64,000 nt of DNA from Aquisalimonas sp. 2447 (GCF_012044895.1 NZ_CP050695.1:3130501-3194500); one strand, 5' to 3'. Positions 8,323 to 18,494 are shown, counted from the first letter of the stretch. Program-made: numbers and translations. Notes: generated by a model from the sequence alone, not told the origin.

Positions 8323-11300
8323 ATGTCCCACGACGTGATCCGCATCAAGGGCGCCCGCCAGAACAACCTCCGCAATCTCGACATCGACCTGCCCCTGGGC
8401 GAGCTGGTGGTGCTCACCGGGGTGTCCGGCTCGGGCAAGTCGTCCCTGGCCTTCGACACCGTGTACTCCGAGGGCCAGCGGCGTTACGTGGAGACCTTCT
8501 CGCCCTACGCGCGGCAGTTCCTGGACCGCATGGACAAGCCGGCGGTGGACGCCATCGAGGGCATCCCGCCCTCCATTGCCATCGACCAGAACAACCCGGT
8601 GCGCACGTCCCGCTCCACCGTGGGCACCATGACCGAGCTCAACGACCACCTGAAGCTGCTGTTCGCGCGCACGGCGCAGCTCTACTGCGGCGGCTGCGGC
8701 CAGCGCGTGCAGAAGGACGACCCGGAGAGCATTGCCGCGCGCCTGCTCGCCCGCGCCGAGGGGCAGCGGGCCATGGTGGTGGCCACGGTGGCCGTACCCA
8801 GGGGGCTCACCGCCAAGGAGCTGAAGGGGCTGCTGGAAAGCCAGGGCTACACCCGATTCCACAGGACGCTGAAGAACCGCGTGGAGGTGGTGGTGGACCG
8901 GGTGCGCCTGGCCGATGACCGGCGCGATCGCCTGGTGGAGGCGCTGGAATCCGGTCTGCACCTGGGCCGCGGCAACGTGGCCGTGCATCCGCTGGACGAT
9001 GACCGCAAGCCGCTGGATCCCTGGCGCTTCTCCGCAGACTTCCACTGCGCCGACTGCGACATCCACTACCAGGCGCCCTCCTCCAGCCTGTTCTCGTTCA
9101 ACTCGCCGGTGGGTGCCTGCGAGACCTGCCGCGGCTTCGGCCGGGTCATGGGCATCGACTACTCGCTGGTGATCCCGGACGAGAACAAGACTCTGGCCGA
9201 GGGCTGCATCCGCCCGTTCCAGTCCGGCCGCTCGGCGGAGTGCCAGACGGATCTCATGCGCTATGCGCGCCGGGCGGGCATTGCCACGGACATCCCCTGG
9301 AAGGACCTGCCTCAGCATCACCGCGACTGGGTGATCGAGGGCGAAGGCGGCTGGAACCAGCGCTGCTGGTACGGTGTGCGCCGCTACTTCGACTGGGTCG
9401 AGCGCAAGAGCTACAAGATGCACATGCGGGTGCTGCTCTCCCGCTACCGCAGCTACGACCGCTGCCCCGAGTGCGACGGCGCCCGCCTGAAACCAGAACC
9501 GCTGCTGTGGCGCGTGGGCGGACATGACGAGGTCGATCGCGTCGTGGCGCGGGACCATCGCTACCGGCCGCAGGGGGCGCGCCTGGAACACGAACGCTTC
9601 CTGGGTCTGCCGGGGCTCAACCTGCAGGACATGCTCAACCTGCCGCTGGGGCGCCTGCGAGAGTACTTCGATCACGTTCACCTGCCGGCGCCGCTGGACG
9701 AGGCCGCCGAACTCCTGCTCGACGGCATCCGCGGCCGCCTGCGGTATCTCACCCAGGTGGGGCTGGGCTATCTCACCCTGGACCGGCAGTCGCGCACGCT
9801 CTCCGGCGGCGAGGTCCAGCGCATCAACCTGACCACGGCGCTGGGCACGTCGCTGGTGAACACCCTGTTCGTGCTGGACGAGCCCAGCATCGGCCTGCAC
9901 CCGCGCGACATGGGCCGCATCATCGAGGTGATGCATCGCCTGCGCGACGCCGGCAACTCGCTGCTGGTGGTGGAGCACGACCCGGACGTCATGCGCGCCG
10001 CCAACCGCATCCTCGACATCGGCCCCGGGCCGGGCGAGCGCGGCGGCAACATCGTCTGCTTCGACACCCCCGACACGGTGGCCGGCACCGAGGGCTCGCT
10101 CACCGGCGACTACCTGGCCGGCCGGCGCAGCGTCGCCGAGGCGCGACCAAGCGTCCGCCACGACCCGCCGGAACACTGGCTGCGCCTGCGGGGCGCCACC
10201 GAGCACAACCTGCAGGGGCTGGACGTGGACATCCCCCTGGAGCGGCTGGTGTGCGTCACCGGCGTCTCCGGTTCGGGCAAGTCGACCCTGGTCACCGACG
10301 TGCTCTTCGCCACCCTGGCCCGCCGCAAGGGCCACGCCACCAACCCGGCCGGCCACCTGGACTCACTGGAAGGCGACGAGCACCTGGACGATGTGGTGCT
10401 GGTGGACCAGTCCCCCATCGGCAAGACCACCCGCTCCAACCCGGCCAGCTACGTGGGCGCCTTCGAGGCGATCCGCAAGGCCTACGCCGCCGAGCCGCTG
10501 GCCAGGGAACGCGGCTACAAGCCCGGCACCTTCAGCTTCAACGGCGGCGCCGGACGTTGCCCCACCTGCGGCGGCAACGGCTTCGAGCACGTGGAGATGC
10601 AGTTCCTCTCCGACGTCTACATCCGCTGCCCGGACTGCGACGGCCGGCGCTACCGCGACGAGGTGCTGGAGGTGAAGCTGCCGCCGGCAGCCGGCGTGGA
10701 CGACGCCCCCCGCTCCATCGCCGAGGCGCTGGAGCTCACGGTCACCGAGGCGGTGCGCTTTTTCGGCGACAGCCGCGAGATCCGCAACCGGCTGGAGCCG
10801 CTGGAGGCGGTGGGGCTCGGTTACATCAAGCTGGGCCAGCCCGTGCCGACGCTCTCCGGCGGCGAGGCCCAGCGGGTGAAGCTGGCCGGCCACCTGGGGG
10901 AAGCGGCCCGGCGGCGCAAGGGCCAGGGCCGCAACCTGTTTCTGTTCGACGAGCCCACCACCGGGCTGCACTTCGCGGACGTGGCGGTGCTGCTGCAGGC
11001 CTTCGAGCGGCTGCTGGAAGCGGGCCACTCGCTGATGGTGATCGAGCACAACCTGGACGTTATCGCCACGTCCGACTGGCTCATCGACCTGGGGCCGGAG
11101 GGCGGTGACCAGGGCGGTACCGTGGTGGCGGCGGGGACGCCGGATGCCGTGATGGCGGTGGAGGCGAGCCATACCGGCAAGGCGCTGCGGGATTACCGGG
11201 CAATCAACGGCCCTGTAGGAGCGGCGCAAGCCGCGACGCCGCCGGAGGCGGCGAATGGCGAGCTGACGGGCGACGGCGATGGGCAGCAGGCGATGGTCGC

Positions 11301-13971
11301 GGCTTGCGCCGCTCCTACAGAGGCATCTGCCGTCGCCGAGGCACCCGCCGCCTACCACCAGCCGAACGCCATCACCATTCACCACGCCCGGGAGCACAAC
11401 CTCAAGAACATCGACATCCGCATTCCGCGCAACAAGCTCACGGTGATCACCGGCCTGTCCGGCTCCGGCAAGAGCACCGTGGCCTTCGACATCCTCTTCA
11501 ACGAGGGGCAGCGGCGGTACCTGGAGTCGCTGAACGCCTACGCGCGGCAGATCGTGCAGCCCGCCAGCCGGCCGGACGTGGAGGCCATCTTCGGCATCCC
11601 GCCCACGGTGGCCATCGAGCAGCGCACCAGCCGCGGCGGGCGGAAGTCCACCGTGGCCACCATGACCGAGGTGCACCACTTCCTGCGGCTGCTATACGTG
11701 AAGCTGGGCACCCAGTACTGCCCGGACTGCGACGTGCCCATCCAGGCGCAGACGCCGGAGGCCATCTGCGCGCGCATCCTCTCGGACTACCGTGGCACGG
11801 AGATCACCCTGCTGGCGCCGCTCATCGCCGCACGCAAGGGCGTATACACGGATCTCGCCAAGTGGGCGGCCAACAAGGGGTTCGAACAGCTTCGGGTGGA
11901 CAACGATTACCTGCCCACCGCCGACTGGCCGCGGCTGGACCGGTTCCGCGAGCACGATATCGACCTCCCGGTGGCCACGCTCACCGTGGACCCGGCCAAC
12001 GAAAACGCCCTGCGCACCGCCGTTGAACACGCTCTCGAGTACGGCAAGCACACCCTGAAGCTCGCCGCGGGGGGCGCGACGGACGTGGTGTTCTCCAGCG
12101 AGCGCGCCTGCCCCTCCTGCGGCACCAGCTTCGAAGAACCGGACCCGCGGATGTTCTCCTACAACTCCAAGCACGGCTGGTGCCCGTCGTGCTTCGGCAC
12201 CGGGCAGGTACTGCCGGGCTTCGACGCCGAGCAGACCGGCGAGGAGAACGCCTGGAACGAGGATGACGCCGAACCGGTGACCTGCCCCACCTGCGACGGC
12301 CAGCGGCTCAACCCGGTGGCGCTGGCGATGCGTTTCAAGGACCGCAACATCGCCGCCATTTCGGAACAGTCCGTGGCGAATGCCGCCGGGTGGGCCCAGC
12401 GCCTGACCCTGGAAGGCCGCGATGCGGCCGTCGCCCAGGACATCCTGCCGGAGCTGCGCAACCGGCTGGACTTCCTGCAGCAGGTGGGGCTGGGCTATCT
12501 CGCGCTGGACCGGGGCGCACCGACGCTCTCCGGCGGTGAGGCCCAGCGCATCCGCCTGGCCGCGCAGCTCGGCTCCAACCTCCAGGGGGTGTGCTACGTG
12601 CTGGACGAGCCCACCATCGGCCTGCACCCGCGGGACAACCGCATGTTGCTGGACACGCTCCAGCGCCTGGAGGGCAAGGGCAACACCATCGTGGTGGTGG
12701 AGCACGACGAAGACACCATCCGCCGCGCCGAACACGTCATCGACCTGGGCCCGGGAGCCGGGGTGAACGGCGGCCGCGTGGTGGCCGAGGGCACCGTGGA
12801 CGCGCTGCTGAAGAACCCGGACTCCGTCACCGGCCGGGCACTGTCCAACCCGTTGCAGCACCCGCTGCGCGGCGAGCGGCGCGGCTTCCCGGCGGAGCAG
12901 ACCCTGGCCGTGCGTCAGGCCAGCCTGCACAACCTGGCCGGGGTGGACGTGGACATCCCGCTGCAGCGGCTGGTGTGCGTCACCGGCGTGTCCGGCAGCG
13001 GCAAGTCGTCGCTGGTGCGGGGCGTGCTGCAGTCGGGGCTGAAGCGACTCACCGGCCGTCGCCCCAGCGACCCGGTGCCCACCCTCGACGGCTGCGCGGG
13101 CATCACCGGCGCGGGCTACGTGGACCGGGTGCTGGAAGTGGACCAGACCCCCATCGGCAAGACGCCGCGCTCCTGCCCGGCCACTTACATCGGCTTCTGG
13201 GACGACATCCGCCGGCTCTATGCCAATACCGAAGAGGCGCGGGTGCGCGGCTACAACGCCGGGCGGTTCTCGTTCAACACCAAGGACGGCCGCTGCCCCG
13301 GCTGCGACGGCCAGGGCGTGAAGAAGGTGGAAATGAGCTTTCTGCCGGACGTCACCGTGCCCTGCGAGCTGTGCTTTGGCCTGCGATTCACGCAGGAGAC
13401 ACTGGCGGTGACCTACAAGGACAAATCCATCGGCGACGTGCTCAAAATGAGCGTGGACGAGGCGGTGGAATTCTTCGGCGCCCACCCGAAAATCCACCAT
13501 GCCCTGCAGCTCCTGCAGGCGGTGGGCCTGGGGTACCTCACCCTCGGGCAGCAGAGCCCGACACTGTCCGGCGGCGAAGCCCAGCGCATCAAGCTGGTCA
13601 CCGAGCTGGCCAAGGCACGGCCGAACATGAAGGGTCGCCAGCAGCAGCACACGGTGTACGTGCTGGATGAACCCACCGTGGGCCTGCACATGGCCGACGT
13701 GGAGAAGCTCATCCACGTGCTCCACCGGCTGGTGGACGCCGGCAACACGGTGGTGCTCATCGAGCACAACCTGGACCTGATCGCCGAAGCGGACTGGCTC
13801 ATCGATCTCGGACCGGAGGGCGGCGACGGCGGCGGCAATGTCGTCGCCCGGGGCGTCCCGGACGATGTCGCCGTCAAGGACGCCGGGCACTCCCATACAG
13901 CACGTATCCTGGCCGAGTTTCTCGGCGACGAAAGCGGCGACACTGTCGCCCCGACCCAACAGAAAAAATGA
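8323..13971 (+). CDS. Tandem-fused (double-length) UvrA-family excinuclease ATPase
   Basis: One uninterrupted 1882-residue reading frame holding two complete UvrA copies head to tail, roughly residues 1-955 and 1010-1882. Four P-loops are seen (G-V/L-SGSGKS at about residues 33, 647, 1044 and 1555), four LSGGE-x-QR signatures and four (V/F)LDEP/LFDEP Walker B motifs followed by GLH. Each half has its own CxxC zinc modules, including the C-terminal [10 protein letters not shown]...CPDCDG and [10 protein letters not shown]...CELC. UvrA is the damage-recognition ATPase of nucleotide excision repair; here the usual homodimer appears to be covalently linked. Fused UvrA is known from Chlamydia and some proteobacteria; its role beside a normal uvrA (51480-54344) is not settled. 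The linker holds a REP palindrome. The ATG at 8323 follows GGGGGTGG. Confidence 0.93.
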   Translation: MSHDVIRIKGARQNNLRNLDIDLPLGELVVLTGVSGSGKSSLAFDTVYSEGQRRYVETFSPYARQFLDRMDKPAVDAIEGIPPSIAIDQNNPVRTSRSTVGTMTELNDHLKLLFARTAQLYCGGCGQRVQKDDPESIAARLLARAEGQRAMVVATVAVPRGLTAKELKGLLESQGYTRFHRTLKNRVEVVVDRVRLADDRRDRLVEALESGLHLGRGNVAVHPLDDDRKPLDPWRFSADFHCADCDIHYQAPSSSLFSFNSPVGACETCRGFGRVMGIDYSLVIPDENKTLAEGCIRPFQSGRSAECQTDLMRYARRAGIATDIPWKDLPQHHRDWVIEGEGGWNQRCWYGVRRYFDWVERKSYKMHMRVLLSRYRSYDRCPECDGARLKPEPLLWRVGGHDEVDRVVARDHRYRPQGARLEHERFLGLPGLNLQDMLNLPLGRLREYFDHVHLPAPLDEAAELLLDGIRGRLRYLTQVGLGYLTLDRQSRTLSGGEVQRINLTTALGTSLVNTLFVLDEPSIGLHPRDMGRIIEVMHRLRDAGNSLLVVEHDPDVMRAANRILDIGPGPGERGGNIVCFDTPDTVAGTEGSLTGDYLAGRRSVAEARPSVRHDPPEHWLRLRGATEHNLQGLDVDIPLERLVCVTGVSGSGKSTLVTDVLFATLARRKGHATNPAGHLDSLEGDEHLDDVVLVDQSPIGKTTRSNPASYVGAFEAIRKAYAAEPLARERGYKPGTFSFNGGAGRCPTCGGNGFEHVEMQFLSDVYIRCPDCDGRRYRDEVLEVKLPPAAGVDDAPRSIAEALELTVTEAVRFFGDSREIRNRLEPLEAVGLGYIKLGQPVPTLSGGEAQRVKLAGHLGEAARRRKGQGRNLFLFDEPTTGLHFADVAVLLQAFERLLEAGHSLMVIEHNLDVIATSDWLIDLGPEGGDQGGTVVAAGTPDAVMAVEASHTGKALRDYRAINGPVGAAQAATPPEAANGELTGDGDGQQAMVAACAAPTEASAVAEAPAAYHQPNAITIHHAREHNLKNIDIRIPRNKLTVITGLSGSGKSTVAFDILFNEGQRRYLESLNAYARQIVQPASRPDVEAIFGIPPTVAIEQRTSRGGRKSTVATMTEVHHFLRLLYVKLGTQYCPDCDVPIQAQTPEAICARILSDYRGTEITLLAPLIAARKGVYTDLAKWAANKGFEQLRVDNDYLPTADWPRLDRFREHDIDLPVATLTVDPANENALRTAVEHALEYGKHTLKLAAGGATDVVFSSERACPSCGTSFEEPDPRMFSYNSKHGWCPSCFGTGQVLPGFDAEQTGEENAWNEDDAEPVTCPTCDGQRLNPVALAMRFKDRNIAAISEQSVANAAGWAQRLTLEGRDAAVAQDILPELRNRLDFLQQVGLGYLALDRGAPTLSGGEAQRIRLAAQLGSNLQGVCYVLDEPTIGLHPRDNRMLLDTLQRLEGKGNTIVVVEHDEDTIRRAEHVIDLGPGAGVNGGRVVAEGTVDALLKNPDSVTGRALSNPLQHPLRGERRGFPAEQTLAVRQASLHNLAGVDVDIPLQRLVCVTGVSGSGKSSLVRGVLQSGLKRLTGRRPSDPVPTLDGCAGITGAGYVDRVLEVDQTPIGKTPRSCPATYIGFWDDIRRLYANTEEARVRGYNAGRFSFNTKDGRCPGCDGQGVKKVEMSFLPDVTVPCELCFGLRFTQETLAVTYKDKSIGDVLKMSVDEAVEFFGAHPKIHHALQLLQAVGLGYLTLGQQSPTLSGGEAQRIKLVTELAKARPNMKGRQQQHTVYVLDEPTVGLHMADVEKLIHVLHRLVDAGNTVVLIEHNLDLIAEADWLIDLGPEGGDGGGNVVARGVPDDVAVKDAGHSHTARILAEFLGDESGDTVAPTQQKK
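11213..11320. repeat. REP palindrome (REPIN) inside the fused uvrA coding sequence
   Basis: Positions 11213-11237 and 11296-11320 are a perfect 25-bp inverted repeat (starting CTGTAGGAGCGGCGCAAGCC), separated by 58 bp. The same REP unit occurs in the intergenic region at 4234-4314 and in shorter form at 34021-34054. Here it keeps the frame and encodes alanine-rich residues of about 964-1000, exactly in the linker joining the two UvrA halves. Confidence 0.9.
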
Positions 13972-14006
13972 GAAAAAATTAGCTCAAACAGTCGGTTACC
14001 CAGAAT

Positions 14007-14022
14007 CGTGAACGCCTTCACA
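14007..14022 (+). promoter_or_regulatory. CRP/Vfr-type site upstream of FN3 lipoprotein gene 1
   Basis: CGTGAACGCCTTCACA fits GTGA-N6-TCAC, the core of the CRP/Vfr consensus TGTGA-N6-TCACA. An equivalent site precedes the paralogous gene at 14700. In both, a TAGCAT hexamer lies at the same distance downstream, putting the site near -64 if that is the -10 element. The same sequence could also fold as a GTGAA/TTCAC hairpin. Confidence 0.5.
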
Positions 14023-14066
14023 TAGCCCCTGAGACAGGGCGCACACCTCGCCTTTCCCCTGACCCA

Positions 14067-14118
14067 TAGCATCGCAGGTCCTCTTTCCCTGTGGGCTAAC
14101 GGGCCGTGTGGCCAGGAG
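14067..14118 (+). promoter_or_regulatory. Duplicated structured 5' leader, copy 1
   Basis: A conserved block from TAGCAT to the AGGAG ribosome site. It can form two hairpins: CGCAGG (14073-14078) with CCTGTG (14088-14093) across a 9-nt pyrimidine-rich loop, and GGCC (14102-14105) with GGCC (14110-14113) directly before AGGAG. The second copy at 14760-14811 keeps both stems, with an A-U pair where this copy has G-U. No known riboswitch class was recognised. It may be a translational control element or just an untranslated region kept after gene duplication. Confidence 0.45.
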
Positions 14119-14124
14119 TCGTGT

Positions 14125-14556
14125 GTGCTTGTCGACATTCTTTCCAGCAGATCTTCCCGGACTCGTTCCGGGCTTGCCGCGGTGGGCGTGAGCCTGTCGC
14201 TCATCCTTGGCGGTTGCATCGACAACGGCGGAGGCTTCGACAACCCCGGCAACGGCGATTCTGCCCATAGCTACGGCGGCGCGTCCGGCTCTGGTGACGG
14301 CGAAGTCACCCTGAGCTGGGAGCGGCCCACGTCGCGAGAGGACGGGACCACGTTCATGGCAAGCGAAGTGGACCACTACGAGATCGCCTACGGCAGCAGC
14401 AGTGATGACTACACGGAGACCTTCGAAACGGCGAACACGTCCGCCCGCATCAACTCGCTGCCCACTGGCGAAAGCTACTACTTCACGGTGCGTGTCCGCG
14501 ACACCAGCGGCCTGATCAGTGAGTTTGCGCCGGAAATCTCTGCGACGGTCGACTAG
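14125..14556 (+). CDS. Small lipoprotein with one fibronectin type III domain (copy 1)
   Basis: A 143-residue secreted protein. The signal peptide ends in LILGGC, a lipobox with Cys at about residue 31. After a Gly/Ser/Asn-rich spacer comes a single FN3-like domain (about residues 57-143: GEVTLSWERPT ... DHYEIAYG ... YYFTVRVRDTSGL). FN3 domains mediate binding to proteins or polysaccharides at the cell surface; no enzyme motif is present. The GTG at 14125 lies 6 nt after CAGGAG. It is a paralogue of the gene at 14818 with a shared leader, so the pair arose by local duplication. The function is unknown. Confidence 0.8.
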   Translation: MLVDILSSRSSRTRSGLAAVGVSLSLILGGCIDNGGGFDNPGNGDSAHSYGGASGSGDGEVTLSWERPTSREDGTTFMASEVDHYEIAYGSSSDDYTETFETANTSARINSLPTGESYYFTVRVRDTSGLISEFAPEISATVD

Positions 14557-14699
14557 TGTCCTGACCGCACCGGCTCATCGATACCGGACCGACCTCACGG
14601 ATTCTGGCCGGGTTTCTCGGCGACGGGGCGACACCACTGTCCCCGAGACCCGACACTCTCGCCGAAAAGTGTGAACTCGAACAAGTTATTACCCAGGAG

Positions 14700-14715
14700 A
14701 GTGAACGGGTTCACA
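14700..14715 (+). promoter_or_regulatory. CRP/Vfr-type site upstream of FN3 lipoprotein gene 2
   Basis: AGTGAACGGGTTCACA is GTGA-N6-TCAC, nearly a full palindrome and closer to the CRP consensus than copy 1. It lies in the duplicated leader at the same distance from the TAGCAT hexamer (14760-14765) as in copy 1. Confidence 0.5.
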
Positions 14716-14759
14716 CCCCCCCTGCGACGGCCAACACACTCCCTGCTCCTCCCGGTGCC

Positions 14760-14811
14760 TAGCATCACAGGCCTTCCTTCCCTGTGAGCGAACGGCCCCT
14801 GTGGCCAGGAG
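14760..14811 (+). promoter_or_regulatory. Duplicated structured 5' leader, copy 2
   Basis: Same layout as copy 1: CACAGG (14766-14771) pairs with CCTGTG (14781-14786) across a 9-nt loop, then GGCC (14794-14797) pairs with GGCC (14803-14806) against the AGGAG ribosome site. Stem bases and loop length are kept while loop bases differ from copy 1. Confidence 0.45.
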
Positions 14812-14817
14812 CAAGAC

Positions 14818-15489
14818 GTGTTTCCAATCTTCAATATCAACAACTGCGCCCGAAGCCCGGCGCTGCTTACCGCCCTGGCCCTGAGCCTTGCCATGGGCCT
14901 CGCCGGCTGCGTCGAGGAAAGCGACGGTGGCGAAACGGACACCCTTATCGAGGATGGCCGCGAGACCGGGTCCGACAACGGCTCCGGTGAAACCGAGACG
15001 CCCCCGGAAGATGAGGACGATGACGACTCCGGCAGCACACCCCCGGACGATGCCACGGAAGAGGACGGGGACCAGGACGACGGCTCCGCCGGCGGCTCGG
15101 ACGGTGCTCTTCCCCCGGAAGACGATACTGACGACGGCCAGAATGACGAAGAGGGCTCCGACGAGGGCTCTGATGAAGGCTCCGATGACGAGGGCGATGA
15201 CGGCTCCAGCGACGACGAAGACGCCACCAGCGGCGAAGTCACACTCTCCTGGGAGCCCCCGACATCCCGGGAGGATGGATCGGATTTCATGGCCGCTGAA
15301 GTGGGCTACTACGAAGTGGCGTACGGCCCGGAGCCCGGCGAGTATGCACAGACCTTCGAAACCATCAACACATCGGCGAAGATCAACGCCCTGAACGCCG
15401 GTGCCACCTACTACTTCACCGTGCGCGTCCACGATGACGGCGGCCTGACCAGCGAGTACGCGACGGAGGTTTCAAAGACGATCAACTAA
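14818..15489 (+). CDS. Acidic-linker lipoprotein with C-terminal fibronectin type III domain (copy 2)
   Basis: A 223-residue paralogue of the gene at 14125. Lipobox LAGC near residue 31 is followed by about 105 residues of low-complexity Asp/Glu/Ser/Gly (EGSDEGSDEGSDDEG and similar), then an FN3-like domain from about residue 138 (GEVTLSWEPPT ... YYEVAYG ... YYFTVRVHDDGGL) closely like copy 1. The acidic tract looks like an extended surface spacer or cation-binding stalk, as found in halophile surface proteins. The GTG at 14818 follows AGGAG at 6 nt. The tract is the main difference between the copies and probably grew by short-repeat expansion. Confidence 0.8.
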   Translation: MFPIFNINNCARSPALLTALALSLAMGLAGCVEESDGGETDTLIEDGRETGSDNGSGETETPPEDEDDDDSGSTPPDDATEEDGDQDDGSAGGSDGALPPEDDTDDGQNDEEGSDEGSDEGSDDEGDDGSSDDEDATSGEVTLSWEPPTSREDGSDFMAAEVGYYEVAYGPEPGEYAQTFETINTSAKINALNAGATYYFTVRVHDDGGLTSEYATEVSKTIN

Positions 15490-15598
15490 GCATCTCGAGC
15501 GCGCCAAGGCGCTGACCGGCCCGCGAAGATGATCCTTGACCCGACGTACTACACTGGACAGTGAGGTTCGCGGAAACGAAGAAAGGAGGAGAGCAACG

Positions 15599-15805
15599 AT
15601 GAGTGCATACAAGATCGTTGAAATCATCGGCACCAGCCCGAAATCCTGGGAAGACGCAGCCAACAACGCCATACAGGTGGCTCGCAAGTCCATTCGCCAC
15701 ATGCGCGTTGCCGAGGTTCGGGAGTTCGATCTCAACCTCAATGATGACGGCAGTATTTCCGAGTACCGCGTGAAGGTGGACGTCTCCTTCAAGTACGAGG
15801 ACTGA
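15599..15805 (+). CDS. Dodecin family flavin-binding protein
   Basis: A 68-residue protein, the normal size of dodecins. MSAYKIVEIIGTSPKSWEDA, IRHMRVAEV and the C-terminal YRVKVDVSFKYED match the beta-alpha-beta-beta fold of this family, which assembles into a hollow dodecamer that stores riboflavin, FMN or (in some bacteria) CoA. The ATG at 15599 is preceded by GGAGGAG; a longer upstream reading is not family-like. The gene stands alone and is followed by a hairpin shared with the convergent DUF488 gene. Confidence 0.92.
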   Translation: MSAYKIVEIIGTSPKSWEDAANNAIQVARKSIRHMRVAEVREFDLNLNDDGSISEYRVKVDVSFKYED

Positions 15806-15815
15806 CGGCCCGCCC

Positions 15816-15853
15816 GCACCGTGGCCAGGGCACACCGCCCGTGGCCATGGTGC
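15816..15853. terminator. Hairpin between convergent dodecin and DUF488 genes
   Basis: GCACCGTGGCCA (15816-15827) pairs with TGGCCATGGTGC (15842-15853), 12 bp with one G-U on one strand. It lies 10 nt after the dodecin stop. There is no T-tract, so it is at best a weak or Rho-assisted end. Confidence 0.4.
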
Positions 15854-15912
15854 GGTCGAGCAACCGCCGGGTGGATAGGGACATTCGCCCGATCCGGGTG
15901 ATCACCCGCCCC

Positions 15913-16335
15913 TCATTCAAACCCGTTGTATCGAGGAAACCCGGCCGCATAGCAGGTCGGTGAAGAGTTCTCTCCGGACTGCACCTGCAACCGCTCCTGC
16001 AGCACCCGGGCCAGCACCACGGCATTATTCCGCTCGCGGTCCCGGGCTGCGAACAGAAGCGTCAGTGGCCCGTCACCGGCGCGGACCAGGAGGTTGTCCA
16101 GGGCGGCTGGCCGCTCCGCGAGTTCGCCGCGATAACGCTGCCGGAACAGCGGCCAGCGCTGCGGCTCGTGCCCGTACCACTTGCGCAGTTCCGTGGATGG
16201 CGCCAGCTCGGGTAACCAGACATCCAGCGCAGCGTCTGCCTTGCGGATGCCGCGGGGCCAGAGGCGATCCACCAGGACACGCATGCCATCACCCGGTTCC
16301 GGCGGATCGTGAATGCGTCGGACACGGATCTCCAT
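15913..16335 (-). CDS. DUF488 family protein (YeaO type)
   Basis: A 140-residue protein beginning MEIRVRRIHDPPEPGDGMRV, followed by LVDRLWPRG and WLPELAPSTELRKWYGH, the signature of the DUF488 / YeaO family. The end of the domain has LTLLFAARDRERNNAVVLARVL. The family's function is not established. The ATG at 16335 has GGGAGGGTG just upstream. It sits 29 nt after oligopeptidase B on the same strand, so the two may be cotranscribed. Confidence 0.85.
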   Translation of the reverse strand: MEIRVRRIHDPPEPGDGMRVLVDRLWPRGIRKADAALDVWLPELAPSTELRKWYGHEPQRWPLFRQRYRGELAERPAALDNLLVRAGDGPLTLLFAARDRERNNAVVLARVLQERLQVQSGENSSPTCYAAGFPRYNGFE

Positions 16336-16364
16336 GTCACCCTCCCGGCACGGACCCGTGCCGT

Positions 16365-18473
16365 TCAGTCCGGTGCGGTCGCCTCCTCGTAACCGTAGAC
16401 CATGAGGATGAACGCGTAGCGATAGGCCACTTCCTCGAGGAAGTCGAACCGTCCGCCGGGGCCACCGTGCCCCGCACTCATGTTGGTGCGCAGGAGCAGC
16501 AGGTTGTTGTCCGTCTTCATCTCGCGGAGCCGCGCCACCCACTTGGCCGGTTCCCAGTAGGTGACCCGTGGATCGGACACCCCGGCGGTGACCAGCAGAT
16601 GCGGGTAAGGCTGTTCACGAACGTTGTCGTACGGTGAATACGAGAGAATCGTACGGTAGGCGGTCTCGTCCTCGATGGGGTTGCCCCACTCCGGCCACTC
16701 CGGCGGCGTCAGGGGCAGCGTCGGGTCAAGCATGGTGTTGAGCACGTCCACGAAGGGCACGTCGGCCACAGCGGCGTGGAAGAGTTCCGGGCGCTGGTTG
16801 ACCACCGCCCCCACCAGCATGCCCCCGGCACTGCCGCCGTGCGCCGTGATCCGCCCGGCACTGGTATAGCCGGCCTGGATCAGGCGCTCCGCGCAGGCAA
16901 TGTAGTCACTGAAGGTATTGGGCTTGGCTTCCAGCTTGCCGTTCCGGTACCAGCGGTAGCCGCGATCCTTGCCGCCACGGACATGGGCCACGGCATAGAC
17001 CAGACCGCGGTTGACCAGGCTCAGGCGCAGAGGCGAGAAACCGGGCAGATCGGTCATGCCGTAGGAGCCGTAGCCGTACAGGAGCAACGGCGTCGCCGGC
17101 CCCGGTGTGACGTCGCGATGGTGGAACAGGGAGATCGGGACCTGTTCGCCGTCCGGGGCGGTGGCGTACAGCCGCCGGATGACGTAGGCCTCCGGGTCGT
17201 GGCCGCTGGGGATTTCCTGCTCCTTGCGCAACAGGCGGCCGCGGGTGGCCATGTCGTAGTCGTACACCCGGGCCGGCGTGCCGAAGGAGCTATAGCTGAA
17301 CCGCATGGTGGCCGTATCGAACTCGAATCCCGGGATCACTCCCAGGTCGTAGCATTCCTCATCCAGCGCCACCGTATGCTCCTCGCCGGTGGCGAACGCC
17401 CGTACCACAATGGCCGGCAGTGCATCGCCGATCTCCATGCGGACCAGGTAGTCCTGGTAGACCACCATACCCTGGATCAGTCGACCCCCGCGATGCGGGA
17501 CCACATCCGTCCAGGCCTCCGGCTCCGGTGCGTCCAGCGGCGCACTGACAATCCGGAAGTCCTCGGCGCCGCGATTGGTGAGCACGAGCCAGCTGTCACC
17601 GTGATCCGAGGCTTCATACTCCACTCCCGGCTCCCGGGCCAGCAGCAGGCGCGGCTCGGCATCCGGCTTGTCCGCGGGAATGGCACGGACCTCGCTGGTC
17701 ACATGGTCGTGGCTGGAAATGAGCACGAAACGACCGCTCTCGGTCCTGTCCACGCCGACGAAGAAGCCGTCGTCCGGCTCCTCGTAGATCATGGCGTCCT
17801 GTTGCGATGGCGTCCCGAGCCGATGCCGATAGATCCACTTGGGGCGGTGCTCCTCGTCCAGCACCGTGTACCAGAGGGTGCGCCCGTCCCCGGACCAGGC
17901 AAAGTCACCGCGGGCATCGGCGATACGTTCGTCCAGATCGTTACCGCTCGCCAGGTCGCGGAGACGGATGGTCCAGCTTTCCGCGCCGGACAGATCCACG
18001 GCGTATGCCAGGTAGCGGTGATCGGGGGAATGCTCGGCACCGCCAAGACGGAAGTAGCCGTGGCCGGACGCGGCCTCATCACCGTCCAGCAGAATCTCTT
18101 CCGGGGCGTCCTCGCTGCCATGCCGGCGGCACAGGATCGGGTGTTGCCCCCCTTCGCGGTAGCGACTGTAGTAGAAGAACGGTCCGTCCTTCGCCGGCAC
18201 GGAGCTGTCATCCTCGCGGATACGGCCGCGCAGTTCACCGAACAATCGCTGCCGGAAGGCCTCCGTGGGCGCCATCACCGCCTCGGTGTAGGCGTTCTCC
18301 GCCTCCAGGTGGGCACGGATGGCACCCGACAGGCGCTGGGGATCGCGCATAGCCTCCCGCCAGTGGGGATCCCGCAGCCAGGCGTAGGGATCCTCGCGGC
18401 GATGACCGTGGTACTCCGTCACAACCGGTTGTCGGGCGGCCATGGGCGGTTGCGGCAGGGTGACTTGATTCAT
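16365..18473 (-). CDS. ptrB: Oligopeptidase B / protease II (prolyl oligopeptidase family S9)
   Basis: A 702-residue cytoplasmic serine peptidase. The N-terminal part up to about residue 410 is the seven-bladed propeller that restricts entry to short peptides. The C-terminal alpha/beta hydrolase domain has YGYGSYG, the HVRGG loop, nucleophile Ser548 in GGSAGGML and catalytic His669 in SAGHGG; the Asp lies in the segment before it. Oligopeptidase B cleaves after Arg or Lys in small peptides. The length fits the family (about 690-700). The ATG at 18473 has GAGG upstream. The small gene at 18495-18794 precedes it by 21 nt. Confidence 0.92.
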   Translation of the reverse strand: MNQVTLPQPPMAARQPVVTEYHGHRREDPYAWLRDPHWREAMRDPQRLSGAIRAHLEAENAYTEAVMAPTEAFRQRLFGELRGRIREDDSSVPAKDGPFFYYSRYREGGQHPILCRRHGSEDAPEEILLDGDEAASGHGYFRLGGAEHSPDHRYLAYAVDLSGAESWTIRLRDLASGNDLDERIADARGDFAWSGDGRTLWYTVLDEEHRPKWIYRHRLGTPSQQDAMIYEEPDDGFFVGVDRTESGRFVLISSHDHVTSEVRAIPADKPDAEPRLLLAREPGVEYEASDHGDSWLVLTNRGAEDFRIVSAPLDAPEPEAWTDVVPHRGGRLIQGMVVYQDYLVRMEIGDALPAIVVRAFATGEEHTVALDEECYDLGVIPGFEFDTATMRFSYSSFGTPARVYDYDMATRGRLLRKEQEIPSGHDPEAYVIRRLYATAPDGEQVPISLFHHRDVTPGPATPLLLYGYGSYGMTDLPGFSPLRLSLVNRGLVYAVAHVRGGKDRGYRWYRNGKLEAKPNTFSDYIACAERLIQAGYTSAGRITAHGGSAGGMLVGAVVNQRPELFHAAVADVPFVDVLNTMLDPTLPLTPPEWPEWGNPIEDETAYRTILSYSPYDNVREQPYPHLLVTAGVSDPRVTYWEPAKWVARLREMKTDNNLLLLRTNMSAGHGGPGGRFDFLEEVAYRYAFILMVYGYEEATAPD

Positions 18474-18494
18474 GCTGCGCGCCTCGCAGGGTGT

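Noticed and set aside
14041..14124. Cyclic-di-GMP (GEMM) riboswitch before the FN3 lipoprotein genes
   Set aside because: The hairpin-rich leaders invited this idea, but the conserved GEMM core bases are absent and the stems are too short. They are listed only as unclassified leaders.
14980..15240. Tandem-repeat array or CRISPR in the acidic tract of the second lipoprotein
   Set aside because: The DNA is a degenerate GAC/GAG/GGC codon mix coding an Asp/Glu/Ser/Gly linker, without regular repeat units and spacers.
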